From Corynebacterium sp. (GTDB lineage Bacteria; Actinomycetota; Actinomycetes; Mycobacteriales; Mycobacteriaceae), in NCBI RefSeq assembly GCF_030538285.1, contig NZ_JAUNUG010000008.1, forward strand, positions 1 to 64,000: a DNA stretch of 64,000 nt, in the 5' to 3' direction. Positions 43,770 through 53,366 of this stretch are shown here, in pieces. The notes beneath the pieces were generated by a model, which searched no databases, had not been told where the DNA came from, and saw nothing but the letters and a program-made list of their open reading frames with translations. Numbering within the stretch: the stretch's first letter is position 1; each line of letters opens with the position of its first letter. A program made the translations under genes and the position numbers.

Positions 43770-46376
43770 TCAGCCGACCGCGCGTCGGAAAGCACGCGCA
43801 CTGTTCGACCTCGCCTCAATCAGCAACGACGACCCGAGCATGAGCACCGTCGCCGCCATGGGGTGCAACACCCCCGCCACCGACGCCAGCAGGGCAATGC
43901 CGTTGTAGGTCCAGGCGAAGATGATGTTCGTGTCGATGATCCGGCACACCCGGCGCGACTGGGCGATCAGCTGCGGGATCGCGGACACATCCTGGCGCAG
44001 GATGATGACATCGACGTCCGGGTGCCCCGAATGCGTGATGTGGTCGACGTCGTCGCTGGTGTCACTATCGCCCATGAGGATGCCCACATCCGCCACCCGC
44101 AGCGAGGACATGACACTCACGTCGCCGACCATCGCCACCGTCGCACCCTGGGTGTGCACCGCCCGCACCGTCTGCGGCTTCTTCGCAGGGGCGATGCCCG
44201 CCAGCACCTGCGAGATGCCGATCCGGTCCGCGTATCGACGCGCCACCGGGTACGTGTCCCGCGACAGCATCACCGTCTCAATGCCCTGCTGCTCCAGCTG
44301 CTCCACGGCCTCCTGCGCATCGGGCTTGACGTTGTCGTGCAGGCTGATGACACCGCGGTCCTTTCCCTTCCACCGCACGACGATGGGGGTGCCTCCGGAG
44401 ACCACGGCCGCGGCCAGCCGTCCGTGCAGATCAGACATAGTGCGCGGGCGCCACAGGATCGCCTCCACCTGGGTGGTGGTGACGGTGCCATCGGAGCCGC
44501 GGAGCGGCAGATCGACATGCCCCCGGAAACTACCTTGGCCGTCATCCTCCGCGTGGGAGACCTCGATCCAGTGGGGGATGTCCTCGCCGCCGGCGCCCGT
44601 GTCGCGGGCCTCGCGGGCCGCCTTGACCAAGGCGCGGGAGACCGGGTGATCGGACTCCAGGGCCAGGGCACCGGCCACGCGCAGGACCAATTCCGGGTTC
44701 TCCCCGTGCGCGGCGGTGACCGATTCGACGTGCATGTCGTTTTCCGCGAGGGTGCCCACCCGGTTGAAGATCACCGTGTCGATCATCTCCGCCCGCCGTA
44801 CCGTGGCGCCGTCGCCGAGGAGGATGCCGTTGCGGGCGGCGGCCTCGATACCGTGGCGGATCGCCAGCGCCGGGGACAGCGCCAGGGCCACCGGTGCCAC
44901 CGAGGCCAGCACCGCCAGGGAGGTGGCGAATGCCGCGTTGAAGTTACCGGCGATGAGCACCCACAGCAGGAAGTCCAGCGCCGCCAGACCAAGCGCCGCC
45001 GGGATGAGCATCGCCGCCGTGCGGGTGGACAACAATGTGGAGTGATTCTGCTTGATGTTGGCGTCGGTCACCCAGCGGTGGATCGCCGCCAGGCGGGTGC
45101 GGTGGCCGGTGTGGACGACACGCACCTTGATCCGCCCATCCAGGTTGCGGGAGCCGGCGAAGACATAGGAATTAACCTTCACCTGCTCTTGCTCCTGCTC
45201 CCCCGTGCTGATCAACCCGCGATGGACAGTGCAGGAACCACCGACGACCGTGCCGTCGACCGGGATGATCTCCCCCGACTGGACAATGACATCGTCGCCG
45301 ACGTTGACCTCCTGCAGTGGGATCTTCTCCTCCTCCCGGGCCGGGGTGCCGGGCGCCCGGGACTTCGGGGCCAGGCGCACCAGGTGCTGTGGATCGGGTT
45401 TACGCGCCTCCATCTCATCGAGCAGGCTCACCCGGGTGCGCATAGTGATCAGCCGCCCAGCCAGGAGCAGGACGGTCATGCCGCAGGCGACATCGAGGAA
45501 CAGCTCACCATCGACGATGCGCTGCTGCTGGAACGCGAACCAGTGCGGGGTGGACTGCCAGCCGAGATCGCCCGCCGCGGTGAACAGCAACATGACAATC
45601 GACCACACCGTCGCCGCCAGCACCGCCACCGAGCTCGCGGCGTCAAGCGCTGTCAGCCCGCGGCGGGCGCCACCGACCATAGCCCGGTGGAAGGGCCAGG
45701 CACCCCAAGTCACCACCGGCGCCGCCAGCGCCAGGGTCAGCCACTGCCACCCATCGAACTGCAGGTCCTCGATGTAGGACATGAGCAGGATCGGAATGGT
45801 CAGAGCCAAGCAGATAATCAGCCGGGTGGGGGTCAGCAGGTCACGGGCGGTAAACAGCAGATCCTTCGGCTGGGCGTTGACGGCCTGACGGACCCGGTCC
45901 TCGTGCTTGCCCAGAAACCCAGAGCGGCGGGCGCGCTCAAGGTTACGTTCCTCATCCTCCAGGTGTCGCCGGTATTTCCACGGCAGGCGGGAGGCGCGGA
46001 CCGCGGGGCGGGTGCGTTCCACCGGATCGGGTCGCATGATGCGGCGTCGCAGGGAAGCATCCGTGAGCGTGGCACGCAGGCCGAACGCCTTGATGATCTC
46101 GGCGAGATCATCCGGGTCGAGGGTGTCAGGTGCCGTGATCCAGGCCGTCGCACTCGGGGCGACGATGCGGGCCCGCACACCCGGGACCTCCTCCAGGGCG
46201 CTTTCGATGTCGGCAACATCGGGGGCGGCGAAATCCCCCTGCAGCTCGAAGGCGTAGGAGACCTTGGGACGGTCCTCGCCGACATACAGGGGGCCGGTGT
46301 CCATATCGATGCCCACCGCCCGGGCTGCCGCCCGCGCCTCCTCCAGAGCGGAGGTCACCTGATCATTGCGGGTCAT
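43770..46376 (-). CDS. degenerate P-type ATPase homologue (predicted catalytically inactive)
   Basis: An 868-residue membrane protein with P1B-ATPase architecture. The N-terminal ferredoxin-like region (about 30-115) lacks CxxC. The P-loop helices follow, the actuator domain retains TGE (E393), the nucleotide domain retains an HP motif (SDHPVSRAL), and C-terminal helices end it. The phosphorylation site reads FNRVGTLAEND instead of DKTGT (N538). The hinge reads VGDVSVMSSLRV instead of GDGxNDAPAL (after D752). The membrane metal motif is APVALALSP instead of CPC. It cannot form the usual aspartyl-phosphate. The frame is intact over 2.6 kb, so it is a maintained pseudo-enzyme, not a decaying gene. 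It lies between hemE and hemB. Confidence 0.85.
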   Translation of the reverse strand: MTRNDQVTSALEEARAAARAVGIDMDTGPLYVGEDRPKVSYAFELQGDFAAPDVADIESALEEVPGVRARIVAPSATAWITAPDTLDPDDLAEIIKAFGLRATLTDASLRRRIMRPDPVERTRPAVRASRLPWKYRRHLEDEERNLERARRSGFLGKHEDRVRQAVNAQPKDLLFTARDLLTPTRLIICLALTIPILLMSYIEDLQFDGWQWLTLALAAPVVTWGAWPFHRAMVGGARRGLTALDAASSVAVLAATVWSIVMLLFTAAGDLGWQSTPHWFAFQQQRIVDGELFLDVACGMTVLLLAGRLITMRTRVSLLDEMEARKPDPQHLVRLAPKSRAPGTPAREEEKIPLQEVNVGDDVIVQSGEIIPVDGTVVGGSCTVHRGLISTGEQEQEQVKVNSYVFAGSRNLDGRIKVRVVHTGHRTRLAAIHRWVTDANIKQNHSTLLSTRTAAMLIPAALGLAALDFLLWVLIAGNFNAAFATSLAVLASVAPVALALSPALAIRHGIEAAARNGILLGDGATVRRAEMIDTVIFNRVGTLAENDMHVESVTAAHGENPELVLRVAGALALESDHPVSRALVKAAREARDTGAGGEDIPHWIEVSHAEDDGQGSFRGHVDLPLRGSDGTVTTTQVEAILWRPRTMSDLHGRLAAAVVSGGTPIVVRWKGKDRGVISLHDNVKPDAQEAVEQLEQQGIETVMLSRDTYPVARRYADRIGISQVLAGIAPAKKPQTVRAVHTQGATVAMVGDVSVMSSLRVADVGILMGDSDTSDDVDHITHSGHPDVDVIILRQDVSAIPQLIAQSRRVCRIIDTNIIFAWTYNGIALLASVAGVLHPMAATVLMLGSSLLIEARSNSARAFRRAVG

Positions 46377-46385
46377 GGGACCAGA

Positions 46386-46883
46386 TTAGTCCCGCTCGTC
46401 GCTCATCCGGCGGATGTAGGCGTTGGCATCCGGGCGGAACACCATCACGGCCGCCACGCCGAGCAGCACGCAGATGGCCACCATCGCCAGGCCACCGACC
46501 TGGATGGCAAAGGCGGCGATGTTGAAGAAGATGGTCAAGGCGATGACACCGGCGAGCACCCGGCGCGAGATCTTTCCGCCGGATTTCAACTGGGCGCCGA
46601 GGGCGGCGATGACCAGGCCGGCGATGATGTTGTACACGCCGATGAAGCGGACGTTGCGATGGTAGGCGTCGATCACCTCGGGCGCGGCGTCTGGGTCACC
46701 GCCATAATCCTGGGCCAGGGCGATCATGCCGACGAGCACCAGGAGGATCGCGGTGGCCACCAGGACGTAATAGCCCCAGCGCAGCGAGGACGGCCAAGTG
46801 CCGGGAGCCTCGCCCGACTGGCGGCGTGGCCCTCGGTTGGGGTCATCCGGGTTGGCGTACATCCCGGGGAACATGCTGGGCAT
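46386..46883 (-). CDS. four-helix membrane protein, unknown
   Basis: A 165-residue protein with about four membrane helices (YYVLVATAILLVLVGMIALAQ, VRFIGVYNIIAGLVIAALGAQL, VLAGVIALTIFFNIAAFAIQV, LAMVAICVLLGVAAVMVF) and a Pro/Gly-rich cytoplasmic head. No domain is recognised. It is 9 bp upstream of the degenerate ATPase gene on the same strand and is likely co-transcribed with it. Confidence 0.75.
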   Translation of the reverse strand: MPSMFPGMYANPDDPNRGPRRQSGEAPGTWPSSLRWGYYVLVATAILLVLVGMIALAQDYGGDPDAAPEVIDAYHRNVRFIGVYNIIAGLVIAALGAQLKSGGKISRRVLAGVIALTIFFNIAAFAIQVGGLAMVAICVLLGVAAVMVFRPDANAYIRRMSDERD

Positions 46884-46889
46884 CGGGGC

Positions 46890-47429
46890 CTACTTCCTTC
46901 GCGGGTCGGTCCGGTTGCCGGAGGGGTCGATCTCCCGGGTCCACCGCAGTGTCTCCTCCCGGAAGGTGAACACCAGACCCATGACGGCGGCCACTCCGAC
47001 GATGATCTGGACGCTACCGTCAATGACATACATTGCCATGGGCACGTCGTTTCCGCCCGGAGTAGCCATGAACAGCATGAGAATGCGGAAGCCGAAATAG
47101 AACCCGAAGACCAGGAGCATGCGGCGGGCCAGGCCGGCGTGTTTGGAACGTCGTTGAATGAGCACCAGCATGAACACCAGAAGCCCCATGACGAGGATGC
47201 CCACCGCACCTGCCATGATGATCGACCCGGTGACCATGAGCCTGAGCATGTTGTCGGAGATCTCGGTCGCCTGCTCGGCGCTCATCGTCTCCTTCGCGGC
47301 GGCGGTGAGTCCGGAGGGGTCGAGCAGTCCGATGGTGATACTGAGGATCTGGTGGAGGATCTCCCCACCGACCGCCACCCCGAACAGCAGCAGCATGAGG
47401 CGGACGGCCTCGGGTTTCTTCTCTGCCAT
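46890..47429 (-). CDS. membrane protein, unknown
   Basis: A 179-residue protein with about four membrane helices (LMLLLFGVAVGGEILHQILSITIGLL, GSIIMAGAVGILVMGLLVFMLVLIQ, MLLVFGFYFGFRILMLFMATP, VQIIVGVAAVMGLVFTF). A His-containing first helix (GGEILHQIL) is of interest as a possible cofactor ligand. Its start overlaps the hemB stop by one base (TGATG), so it is translationally coupled to hemB. Function unknown. Confidence 0.75.
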   Translation of the reverse strand: MAEKKPEAVRLMLLLFGVAVGGEILHQILSITIGLLDPSGLTAAAKETMSAEQATEISDNMLRLMVTGSIIMAGAVGILVMGLLVFMLVLIQRRSKHAGLARRMLLVFGFYFGFRILMLFMATPGGNDVPMAMYVIDGSVQIIVGVAAVMGLVFTFREETLRWTREIDPSGNRTDPRRK

Positions 47430-48469
47430 CAGCGGGTGAGTATCCGGGCCGCGTCGGTGGCGAAGTAGGTGAGGATCTGGTTCGCGCCGGCGCGTTTGAT
47501 GGAGGTCAGTGATTCCATCATGACGGCATCCAGGTCGAGCCAGCCGTGGCGGGCGGCGGCGTGCAGCATCGCATACTCGCCGGAGACCTGGTAGGCGGCG
47601 ACGGGGACGGGGCTGTGCTGCGCGACGGCGGCGAGGACGTCGAGATACGGCATGGCCGGCTTGACCATGATGAAGTCGGCGCCTTCGTCGATGTCCAGTT
47701 CCGCCTCCAGGAGGGATTCACGCAGGTTTGCCGGGTCCTGCTGGTAGGTGCGGCGATCGCCCTGTAGGGAGGAGCCGACGGCCTCGCGGAAGGGGCCGTA
47801 GAAGGCGGAGGCGTACTTCGCGGAGTACGCCATGATGGACACATCCTGGTGGCCGGCGGCGTCGAGGGCCTCACGGATGGCCAAGATCTGGCCGTCCATC
47901 ATGCCGGAGGGGCTGATGATGTGGGCTCCGGCATCGGCCTGGGCGACGGCCATGCGCTGGTAGAGGTCCAGGGTCGCATCATTATCGACGACCGCGCGCC
48001 CCCACCGGTCCTCCCGTACGACACCGCAGTGCCCGTGGTCGGTGAACTCATCCAGGCAGGTATCGGCCATGAGGAGCAGGTCATCGCCGAACTCCTCCCG
48101 CATGGTGGCCAGCGCCCGGTTGAGCACGCCGTCCGCGGCGCAGGAGGGGCTGCCGTCGGCGTCCTTGTCCTCCTCACGCGGCACGCCGAACAGGTCGACG
48201 CAGCGCACACCCGCCTCGAGGGCCTCGTGGGCGGCGCGCTTGAGGCTGTCCAGGGTGTGCTGGTGCACGCCCGGCATGGAGGAGATCTCCCTGGGCGTGT
48301 CCAGGCCGTCGGCGATGAACATCGGCAGGATGAGATCCGCCGGGCGCAGGGTCGTCTCCGCGACGAGCTCCCGCATCGCCGGGGTGGTGCGCAGGCGGCG
48401 CGGGCGGCGGGTCGGAGTGGACAGGAACGGGGTGGACTGGTCAGTCACAGCGGGCGCTGATCCTTCCAT
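47429..48469 (-). CDS. hemB: delta-aminolevulinic acid dehydratase (porphobilinogen synthase)
   Basis: A 346-residue enzyme joining two 5-aminolevulinates to porphobilinogen. The Schiff-base lysines are in [18 protein letters not shown] and [12 protein letters not shown]. The metal region reads [16 protein letters not shown]: the middle cysteine of the zinc-type CxC...C site is Asp here, which may point to a Mg-influenced form. The start is ambiguous between ATG 48469 and GTG 48448 (VTDQSTPF), the latter preceded by GGAAGGA. It is 49 bp downstream of hemD. Confidence 0.96.
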   Translation of the reverse strand: MEGSAPAVTDQSTPFLSTPTRRPRRLRTTPAMRELVAETTLRPADLILPMFIADGLDTPREISSMPGVHQHTLDSLKRAAHEALEAGVRCVDLFGVPREEDKDADGSPSCAADGVLNRALATMREEFGDDLLLMADTCLDEFTDHGHCGVVREDRWGRAVVDNDATLDLYQRMAVAQADAGAHIISPSGMMDGQILAIREALDAAGHQDVSIMAYSAKYASAFYGPFREAVGSSLQGDRRTYQQDPANLRESLLEAELDIDEGADFIMVKPAMPYLDVLAAVAQHSPVPVAAYQVSGEYAMLHAAARHGWLDLDAVMMESLTSIKRAGANQILTYFATDAARILTR

Positions 48470-48518
48470 ATCAAGGTCTTATGCGGGTGTTCCCCGCCAT
48501 CTTAGGCGTCTGCCGGAT

Positions 48519-50201
48519 CTAGGCTTCGTCGTTTGCTTTACGACGCGTGCGTCGCTTCTTGCGCGGCGGCGGCAACTGACCGGCCGCACGCAGACCGGCG
48601 ACGTGGTCGGCGAGGGCGTCGACAAGTTCGGGTACCTCGGCGATCTCCGGCACGACATCCACCCGCAGTCCCATCTCCTTGGCGGTGGCCTCGGTCATGG
48701 GGCCGATGCAGGCGATGATGGTGCGCGGGTGCGGCTTACCGGCGATACCGACCAGGTTTTTCACCGTCGACGAGGACGTGAAGCACACGGCGTCGAATCC
48801 GCCGGACTTGATCATCTCGCGGATCTCGGCCGAGGGCGGGGCGGCGCGCACGGTGCGGTAGGCGACCACGTCGTCGACTTCCCAGCCGAGGTCGACCAGG
48901 CCGTCGACAAGCACATCGGTGGCGATGTCGGCGCGCGGCAGCAACACCCGACCAACCGGGTCGAGTTCCTCCACGTACTCGGGGAAGACCTCGACCAGGC
49001 CGGCGGCGTTCTGCTTGGTCACCGCCGGCAGCAACTCCGGTGTCATACCGAGGTCGCTGACCGCCTGCGCGGTCTTCGTGCCAACAGCCGCCAGGCGCAC
49101 ACCGGCGAAGGAGCGGGCGTCCAGCCCGTACTCGACGATCTTCTCCCACACGGCCGCCACGGCGTTGACGGAGGTGAACACCACCCACTGGTAGCGGCCT
49201 TCGACGATGCCCTTGATGGCGCGTTCCATCTGTGCCGGGTTTCGCGGCGGTTCCACGGAGATCGTCGGCACGGCCTGCGGGATCGCGCCGTAGCCGGAGA
49301 GCCGGGCGCTCATCGACGCCGCCTGTTCCTTGGTACGCGGCACAAGCACACGCCAGCCGTAGAGCGGGCGGTTCTCCCACCAGGAGTACTTGGTGCGGTC
49401 ATCGACACCCTTGCCCAGGGTGACCACGAGCTGCCCGGGCAGTTCCACGTCGAGGCGGCTCAGGGTGCCCAGGGTCGCGTCGTGGGTGCGCTGCAGGCGC
49501 GTGGTGCCGTTGACGGTGACGGAGACGGGCGTGTCCGCAGCCATGCCGCGTTCGCTGAGTTCGGTGGCGATGGTGTCCAGGTCCGCCTCGGTGGCCTGCA
49601 GCACCAGCGGCTGCGGGGCGGAGGCGAGCTGCTCCCAGTCGACGTTGTTCTCCGTGACGTCGGTTTCGGTGTACGTCGAACCCAGGGCGATGCCCGCGAA
49701 AGACGGCACCGTCGACGGCAGAGACATACCCGGCACCACCTGGAACTCCAGGCCTGCGGCGGCGACGGCGGCAATCTCCGCCATCGTCTGGTCACGGGTG
49801 AGCGGGTTGCCGGTCACCAGGCGGATGACGTCGCCGTCACCTTCGGCCAGTGCCTCCGACAGCTGCTTCACGACGTCGCCCGTCTCCCCCACCACGACCT
49901 CGCGGATATCCGCGGCAGTCGGGGCCGGGGGGCGCGGCGGGCGGCGGCGGGCACCAGCGGCCTTGGCCTCGGCGCAGATGCGCTCGTACTCGGCCTCGGC
50001 GGCGTCGATACGCTCCTTCGGCACGGGCAGAGAGGAGGCGACGACCTCGCGTACCCCGGCGAGCACCCCCGGATCGGTCACTGCGATCGAGGTCGTGGCG
50101 AGTACCTCGCGGGCTCGCACGGTCAGCAGATCGGGGTTACCGGGGCCTGCACCGACGAAAACGACCTTTCCCGGCTGGGAGGTCTGTGGGGCCATGCTCA
50201 T
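48519..50201 (-). CDS. hemD: HemD fused to an N-terminal CobA/CysG-like methyltransferase domain
   Basis: A 560-residue two-domain protein. Residues about 10-260 resemble uroporphyrinogen-III methyltransferase (VVFVGAGPGNPDLLTVRARE, VVPGMSLPSTVPSFAGIALG). The usual GDP-x-x-x-GRG motif is replaced by RLVTGNPLTRDQT, so methyltransferase activity is doubtful. Residues about 270-530 are uroporphyrinogen-III synthase (WRVLVPRTKEQAASM, VVFTSVNAVAAVWEKI, CFTSSSTVKNLVGIAG). The tail is basic (KKRRTRRK). The same fusion is usual in actinobacterial hem clusters. Confidence 0.93.
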   Translation of the reverse strand: MSMAPQTSQPGKVVFVGAGPGNPDLLTVRAREVLATTSIAVTDPGVLAGVREVVASSLPVPKERIDAAEAEYERICAEAKAAGARRRPPRPPAPTAADIREVVVGETGDVVKQLSEALAEGDGDVIRLVTGNPLTRDQTMAEIAAVAAAGLEFQVVPGMSLPSTVPSFAGIALGSTYTETDVTENNVDWEQLASAPQPLVLQATEADLDTIATELSERGMAADTPVSVTVNGTTRLQRTHDATLGTLSRLDVELPGQLVVTLGKGVDDRTKYSWWENRPLYGWRVLVPRTKEQAASMSARLSGYGAIPQAVPTISVEPPRNPAQMERAIKGIVEGRYQWVVFTSVNAVAAVWEKIVEYGLDARSFAGVRLAAVGTKTAQAVSDLGMTPELLPAVTKQNAAGLVEVFPEYVEELDPVGRVLLPRADIATDVLVDGLVDLGWEVDDVVAYRTVRAAPPSAEIREMIKSGGFDAVCFTSSSTVKNLVGIAGKPHPRTIIACIGPMTEATAKEMGLRVDVVPEIAEVPELVDALADHVAGLRAAGQLPPPRKKRRTRRKANDEA

Positions 50202-50372
50202 ACGGATCTTTTCTAGTGTGGGGGATGCTCACAACAGGTCAGGACACACATCGTTGCCCGCGTCACGCCTTTAAGGGGGCCATAAGATCACGGGCAAATG
50301 ATGGTGTGGTATTCACACCTTAATTTAGGAAGCCCGGATTACGAAAACACGGGCTTGTCCGGTGCGGGCTAC

Positions 50373-50744
50373 TCAGCCGACGATGCGGGCCAGTTCCTCG
50401 ACATACTCGTCGGCCCGCGGGGTCGAGATGATGATGCGGTTGACGGTCGCGGACTGCAAATCAATGAGGATGCCGGGGCCTTTACCATGACAGACCGCGA
50501 AGGTCTGGGCGCCGGTGCCATCACTGGCCGTGAAGGTCCCGGTGCTGGTCACGCCCTTGATGCGGGTGCCGGGGGCACGCTTGTGGGCGGGCACCGCGCG
50601 GGCCAGGCTGCAGGCATCGTCGACAACGCGGACGTCGGTGATCACCCGCGTGGGGATGGTCAGGTGCGAACGCCGGGCGGCGATCTTCTCCCACCAGTCC
50701 AGAGTGACGGTCACCTGCCGGTCAGTGATCTTGAGTACAGCCAT
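50373..50744 (-). CDS. small uncharacterised actinobacterial protein (PH-like fold suspected)
   Basis: A 123-residue protein, mostly beta-strand by appearance: LKITDRQVTVTLDWWEKIAARRSHL, IPTRVITDVRVVDDA, GTRIKGVTSTGTF, FAVCHGKGPGILIDL and RIIISTPRADEYVEELARIVG. This strand order with a final helix recalls small PH-domain-like proteins common in actinobacteria. It lies between hemC and hemD on the same strand, but no link to tetrapyrrole chemistry is evident. Start ATG 50744; no good ribosome binding site. Confidence 0.6.
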   Translation of the reverse strand: MAVLKITDRQVTVTLDWWEKIAARRSHLTIPTRVITDVRVVDDACSLARAVPAHKRAPGTRIKGVTSTGTFTASDGTGAQTFAVCHGKGPGILIDLQSATVNRIIISTPRADEYVEELARIVG

Positions 50745-50772
50745 GATCAAACAACTCTACCCCTGCCGGGGG

Positions 50773-51660
50773 TTAGCGGTCGATGAGCTGGGAGGCACCA
50801 CGTCCCAGCAGGTCTGCGGCCGCTTCCTCGCCGAGGGTGACCGGATCACGGCCGGTGCCCTCGAAGATCAGCTGCTGCGAGCCGTCGAGGGCGAAAACAC
50901 CGGCGGTGAGTTGGATGGTGCCGTCGGCGTCGAGGGTGGCATGGGAGGCGACCGGGGCGGTGCAGCCGGCCTCGAGGCGGTTGAGCACGATGCGTTCGGT
51001 GCGGGCGCAGGTGGAGGCGGCGGCGTCGAGCAGCTTATCGATCGCCGCGACGGCGTCCGCGTCATCCGCGCGGCACTCGATGGCCAACGCGCCCTGGGCC
51101 GGGGCCGGGAGGATGAGCTCCGGGCCGAAGACCTGGGTGGCGCGGTCGCCCATGTCAACACGGGTCAGCCCGGCGTAGGCCAGGACCACCGCGTCCAACT
51201 CCCCGTCGGTGACATAGCCCATCCGGGTCTCAATGTTGCCGCGCAGCGGGCGGATGTCCAGGTCCGGGCGGTGGGCCTTAAGCTGGGAGATGCGGCGCGG
51301 GGCGGAGGTACCCACCCGGGCGCCTTCCGGCAGGGTGTCCAGGGTGAGGCCATCGCGGGCGATGAGGGCTTCGCGGGCGTCGGCACGCACCGGCACCACG
51401 AGGTGGAAGCGCTCGTCGGGGGCGGTGGGCAGGTCCTTGAAGGAGTGCACCGCGATATCGCACTCACCGTCATCCAGCGCCTCGCGCAGCTTCTGGGTGA
51501 ACACGCCCACCCCGATCCGCTCGACGGGGGCCATGTTGACATCCCCCTCGGTGGTGACCAGGTGCAGCTCCGCCTCATGGCCAGCGGCGATGAGCGCATC
51601 GCGCATGTGGCCAGCCTGCGTGGTGGCAAGCTTCGAACGACGGGTTCCGATCTTGAACAT
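50773..51660 (-). CDS. hemC: hydroxymethylbilane synthase (porphobilinogen deaminase)
   Basis: A 295-residue enzyme polymerising four porphobilinogens. The dipyrromethane-cofactor cysteine is C233 ([13 protein letters not shown]). The catalytic Asp lies in [13 protein letters not shown], and [11 protein letters not shown] plus [12 protein letters not shown] are conserved. It follows hemA after 14 bp. Confidence 0.97.
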   Translation of the reverse strand: MFKIGTRRSKLATTQAGHMRDALIAAGHEAELHLVTTEGDVNMAPVERIGVGVFTQKLREALDDGECDIAVHSFKDLPTAPDERFHLVVPVRADAREALIARDGLTLDTLPEGARVGTSAPRRISQLKAHRPDLDIRPLRGNIETRMGYVTDGELDAVVLAYAGLTRVDMGDRATQVFGPELILPAPAQGALAIECRADDADAVAAIDKLLDAAASTCARTERIVLNRLEAGCTAPVASHATLDADGTIQLTAGVFALDGSQQLIFEGTGRDPVTLGEEAAADLLGRGASQLIDR

Positions 51661-51674
51661 TCGGGAGGTCTCCT

Positions 51675-53006
51675 TTAAGTGGTGGTGAGCTTGCCCGCAG
51701 GCAGGTCGGCGACGTCAACGGCGACGGGCGGGGCATCTGTGACCAGGCCAAAGAGTTCCTGCAGCGCGGATTCATAGGACACGACACCGGATTCGGCGGC
51801 GAGTTTTTTCACCCGCACGGTCGGCTCGTGGAGGAGCTTATCGACGACCCGCCGCACCGTCCGCGACACTTCCTCAAATTCCGGCTCGTCGATGCCGGGG
51901 GTGCGGCCACGCAGGCGGTCCAGTTCACCGTTGATGAGCTCGGCCGCGTGTCGACGCAGCGCCGACACTGCCGGCACCACATCCCGCACCCGCTGTTCGG
52001 AGCTGTACTCCTGGAGTTGTTCGGCCACGATGGCCAAGGCCTCCTGATGGCCGGTCGAATGGTCGCCGCGGCCGGAGATGGTCTGGTGCAGGCGCTCGAT
52101 GTTGACCAGGTGCACGCCGTCGAACTGGGCGACAGCGTCGTCGATGTCACGGGGCATGGACAGGTCGATGAGCATGAGTTCGCGTCCACGTGCGGCGGGA
52201 ATGTCGGCCGGGGTGATGGTGAATTCATCGGCGCCGGTAGCTGATACCGCCAGGTCAACGTCCCCCAGGGTGGTGGCGCGGTCGCGGAAGTCGACGACCC
52301 CGGCCGGCACGCCGGCCTCCCGCGAATGCTCCGCCAGGCGTTCTGCCCGGCTGCGGGTCCGATTGGCGATGATGAGCTTATCGACGCCCAACCGCCCCAG
52401 ATGCGTCGCCGCCAGCGAGGCCATCGCCCCGGCCCCGAGCACCAGCGCGGTCTTGCCCTGCAGGTTGTCAGTGTGCAGGTGCTCGAGCGCCTCGTCGACA
52501 GCGACGGTGACCATGGAGGCACCGGCGTCGTCGATATCTGTCTCCGAGTGGACACGCTTGCCGGTATGCAGCGCAGTCTGCGCCAGTCGGTGCAGGCTCT
52601 GGCCGACGGTGCCCTTCTCGGAAGCCTCCTGGTAGGCGGTACGTACCTGCCCGATGATCTGCTGCTCACCGACGACCATGGAGTCCAGCCCGGAGGCGAC
52701 GACCATCATGTGCTCAGCGGCAGCGTCGGCGTAGCGGACATAGAGGTAGCCGCGGAGGGTATCGATGTCGACATCCGAGATCGCATGCAGCACCTCGACC
52801 ACATCCTGGACGCCGGAATGAAAGGAGTTGGTCACGCAGTAAATTTCCAGGCGGTTACACGTGGAGACGATCATCGCCTCACTGAGCGAGGGGCGCTCCA
52901 CGAGCCGGGAGGTGGTGTCGTTGCGGACCGTCTCGTCCATGCTCAACCGCTCGAGCAACGCCACGGGCGCCGACCGGTGAGACATTCCCACGACGAGCAC
53001 ACTCAC
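51675..53006 (-). CDS. hemA: glutamyl-tRNA reductase
   Basis: A 443-residue enzyme making glutamate-1-semialdehyde from Glu-tRNA, the first committed step of the C5 haem pathway. The catalytic cysteine is C50 ([10 protein letters not shown]). [29 protein letters not shown] and the NADPH site [19 protein letters not shown] are typical. GTG 53006 was chosen because GAAGGA lies five bases upstream; the longer frame reads through the leader. It is head of the hemA-hemC run. Confidence 0.97.
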   Translation of the reverse strand: MSVLVVGMSHRSAPVALLERLSMDETVRNDTTSRLVERPSLSEAMIVSTCNRLEIYCVTNSFHSGVQDVVEVLHAISDVDIDTLRGYLYVRYADAAAEHMMVVASGLDSMVVGEQQIIGQVRTAYQEASEKGTVGQSLHRLAQTALHTGKRVHSETDIDDAGASMVTVAVDEALEHLHTDNLQGKTALVLGAGAMASLAATHLGRLGVDKLIIANRTRSRAERLAEHSREAGVPAGVVDFRDRATTLGDVDLAVSATGADEFTITPADIPAARGRELMLIDLSMPRDIDDAVAQFDGVHLVNIERLHQTISGRGDHSTGHQEALAIVAEQLQEYSSEQRVRDVVPAVSALRRHAAELINGELDRLRGRTPGIDEPEFEEVSRTVRRVVDKLLHEPTVRVKKLAAESGVVSYESALQELFGLVTDAPPVAVDVADLPAGKLTTT

Positions 53007-53075
53007 GTTTTCCTTCACCGCTTTCCATTCAACTACATCGCCCCGGGGCACGCCGTGCACGCACCCTCGGGGCGG

Positions 53076-53081
53076 ATCATA
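53076..53081 (-). promoter_or_regulatory. candidate hemA -10 box and structured leader
   Basis: The minus strand has TATGAT at 53076-53081 in the gap upstream of hemA, with a weak TGTCAG 17 bp further up. The resulting leader of about 60 nt contains a GC-rich self-complementary stretch (CCCCGAGGG... to ...CCCCGGGG, about 53041-53072) that could fold before the start codon. Assigned by eye. Confidence 0.4.
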
Positions 53082-53129
53082 CAAAAGGATACCCCCGACT
53101 GACAGGAAATCCACACCCGGCCCGCCCGA

Positions 53130-53366
53130 TCAGGCCAGAGCCTCCTGAAGTTCGGCATCGTCGACCTCCCAGCAAGCGAACTCCTCACCGTCGATGACCA
53201 CCACCGGAACCCGGTCGCCGAACTCCACAGCTAAGGCACGATCATGATCGACGTTGCACACTTGCAGGGTGAGACCGGCCGCTTCCACGATGGGGGAGAT
53301 CTGCTTCTCGACGCGCGCACACGATCCACACGTCGTCCGGATCATCAGCTCCACCGTTTCCGCCAT
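53130..53366 (-). CDS. glutaredoxin-like protein (DUF836 type)
   Basis: A 78-residue thioredoxin-fold protein with the dithiol motif CGSC ([18 protein letters not shown]) and the cis-Pro region [21 protein letters not shown] 53366 has AGGAG ten bases upstream; the longer frame is Arg-rich shadow. It is upstream of hemA on the same strand but separated by 123 bp and by the hemA promoter candidate. It is divergent from the HAD gene. Its redox partner is unknown. Confidence 0.82.
   Translation of the reverse strand: MAETVELMIRTTCGSCARVEKQISPIVEAAGLTLQVCNVDHDRALAVEFGDRVPVVVIDGEEFACWEVDDAELQEALA

Noticed and set aside
43767..47468. 1233-codon plus-strand open frame
   Set aside because: It is antisense to the degenerate ATPase and the two membrane proteins. 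The His/Arg/Gln/Gly-rich composition is typical of a GC-driven shadow, and it has no plausible start or domain.
48042..50216. 724-codon plus-strand open frame opposite hemD
   Set aside because: It crosses the hemB start, the intergenic gap and all of hemD in antisense, with biased composition and no homology features.
51020..51027. CTTATCGATCG at 51018 as another copy of the CTTATCGAC motif
   Set aside because: It differs at the ninth base and was not counted. Similar near-matches at 18820 and 28816 were also left out.
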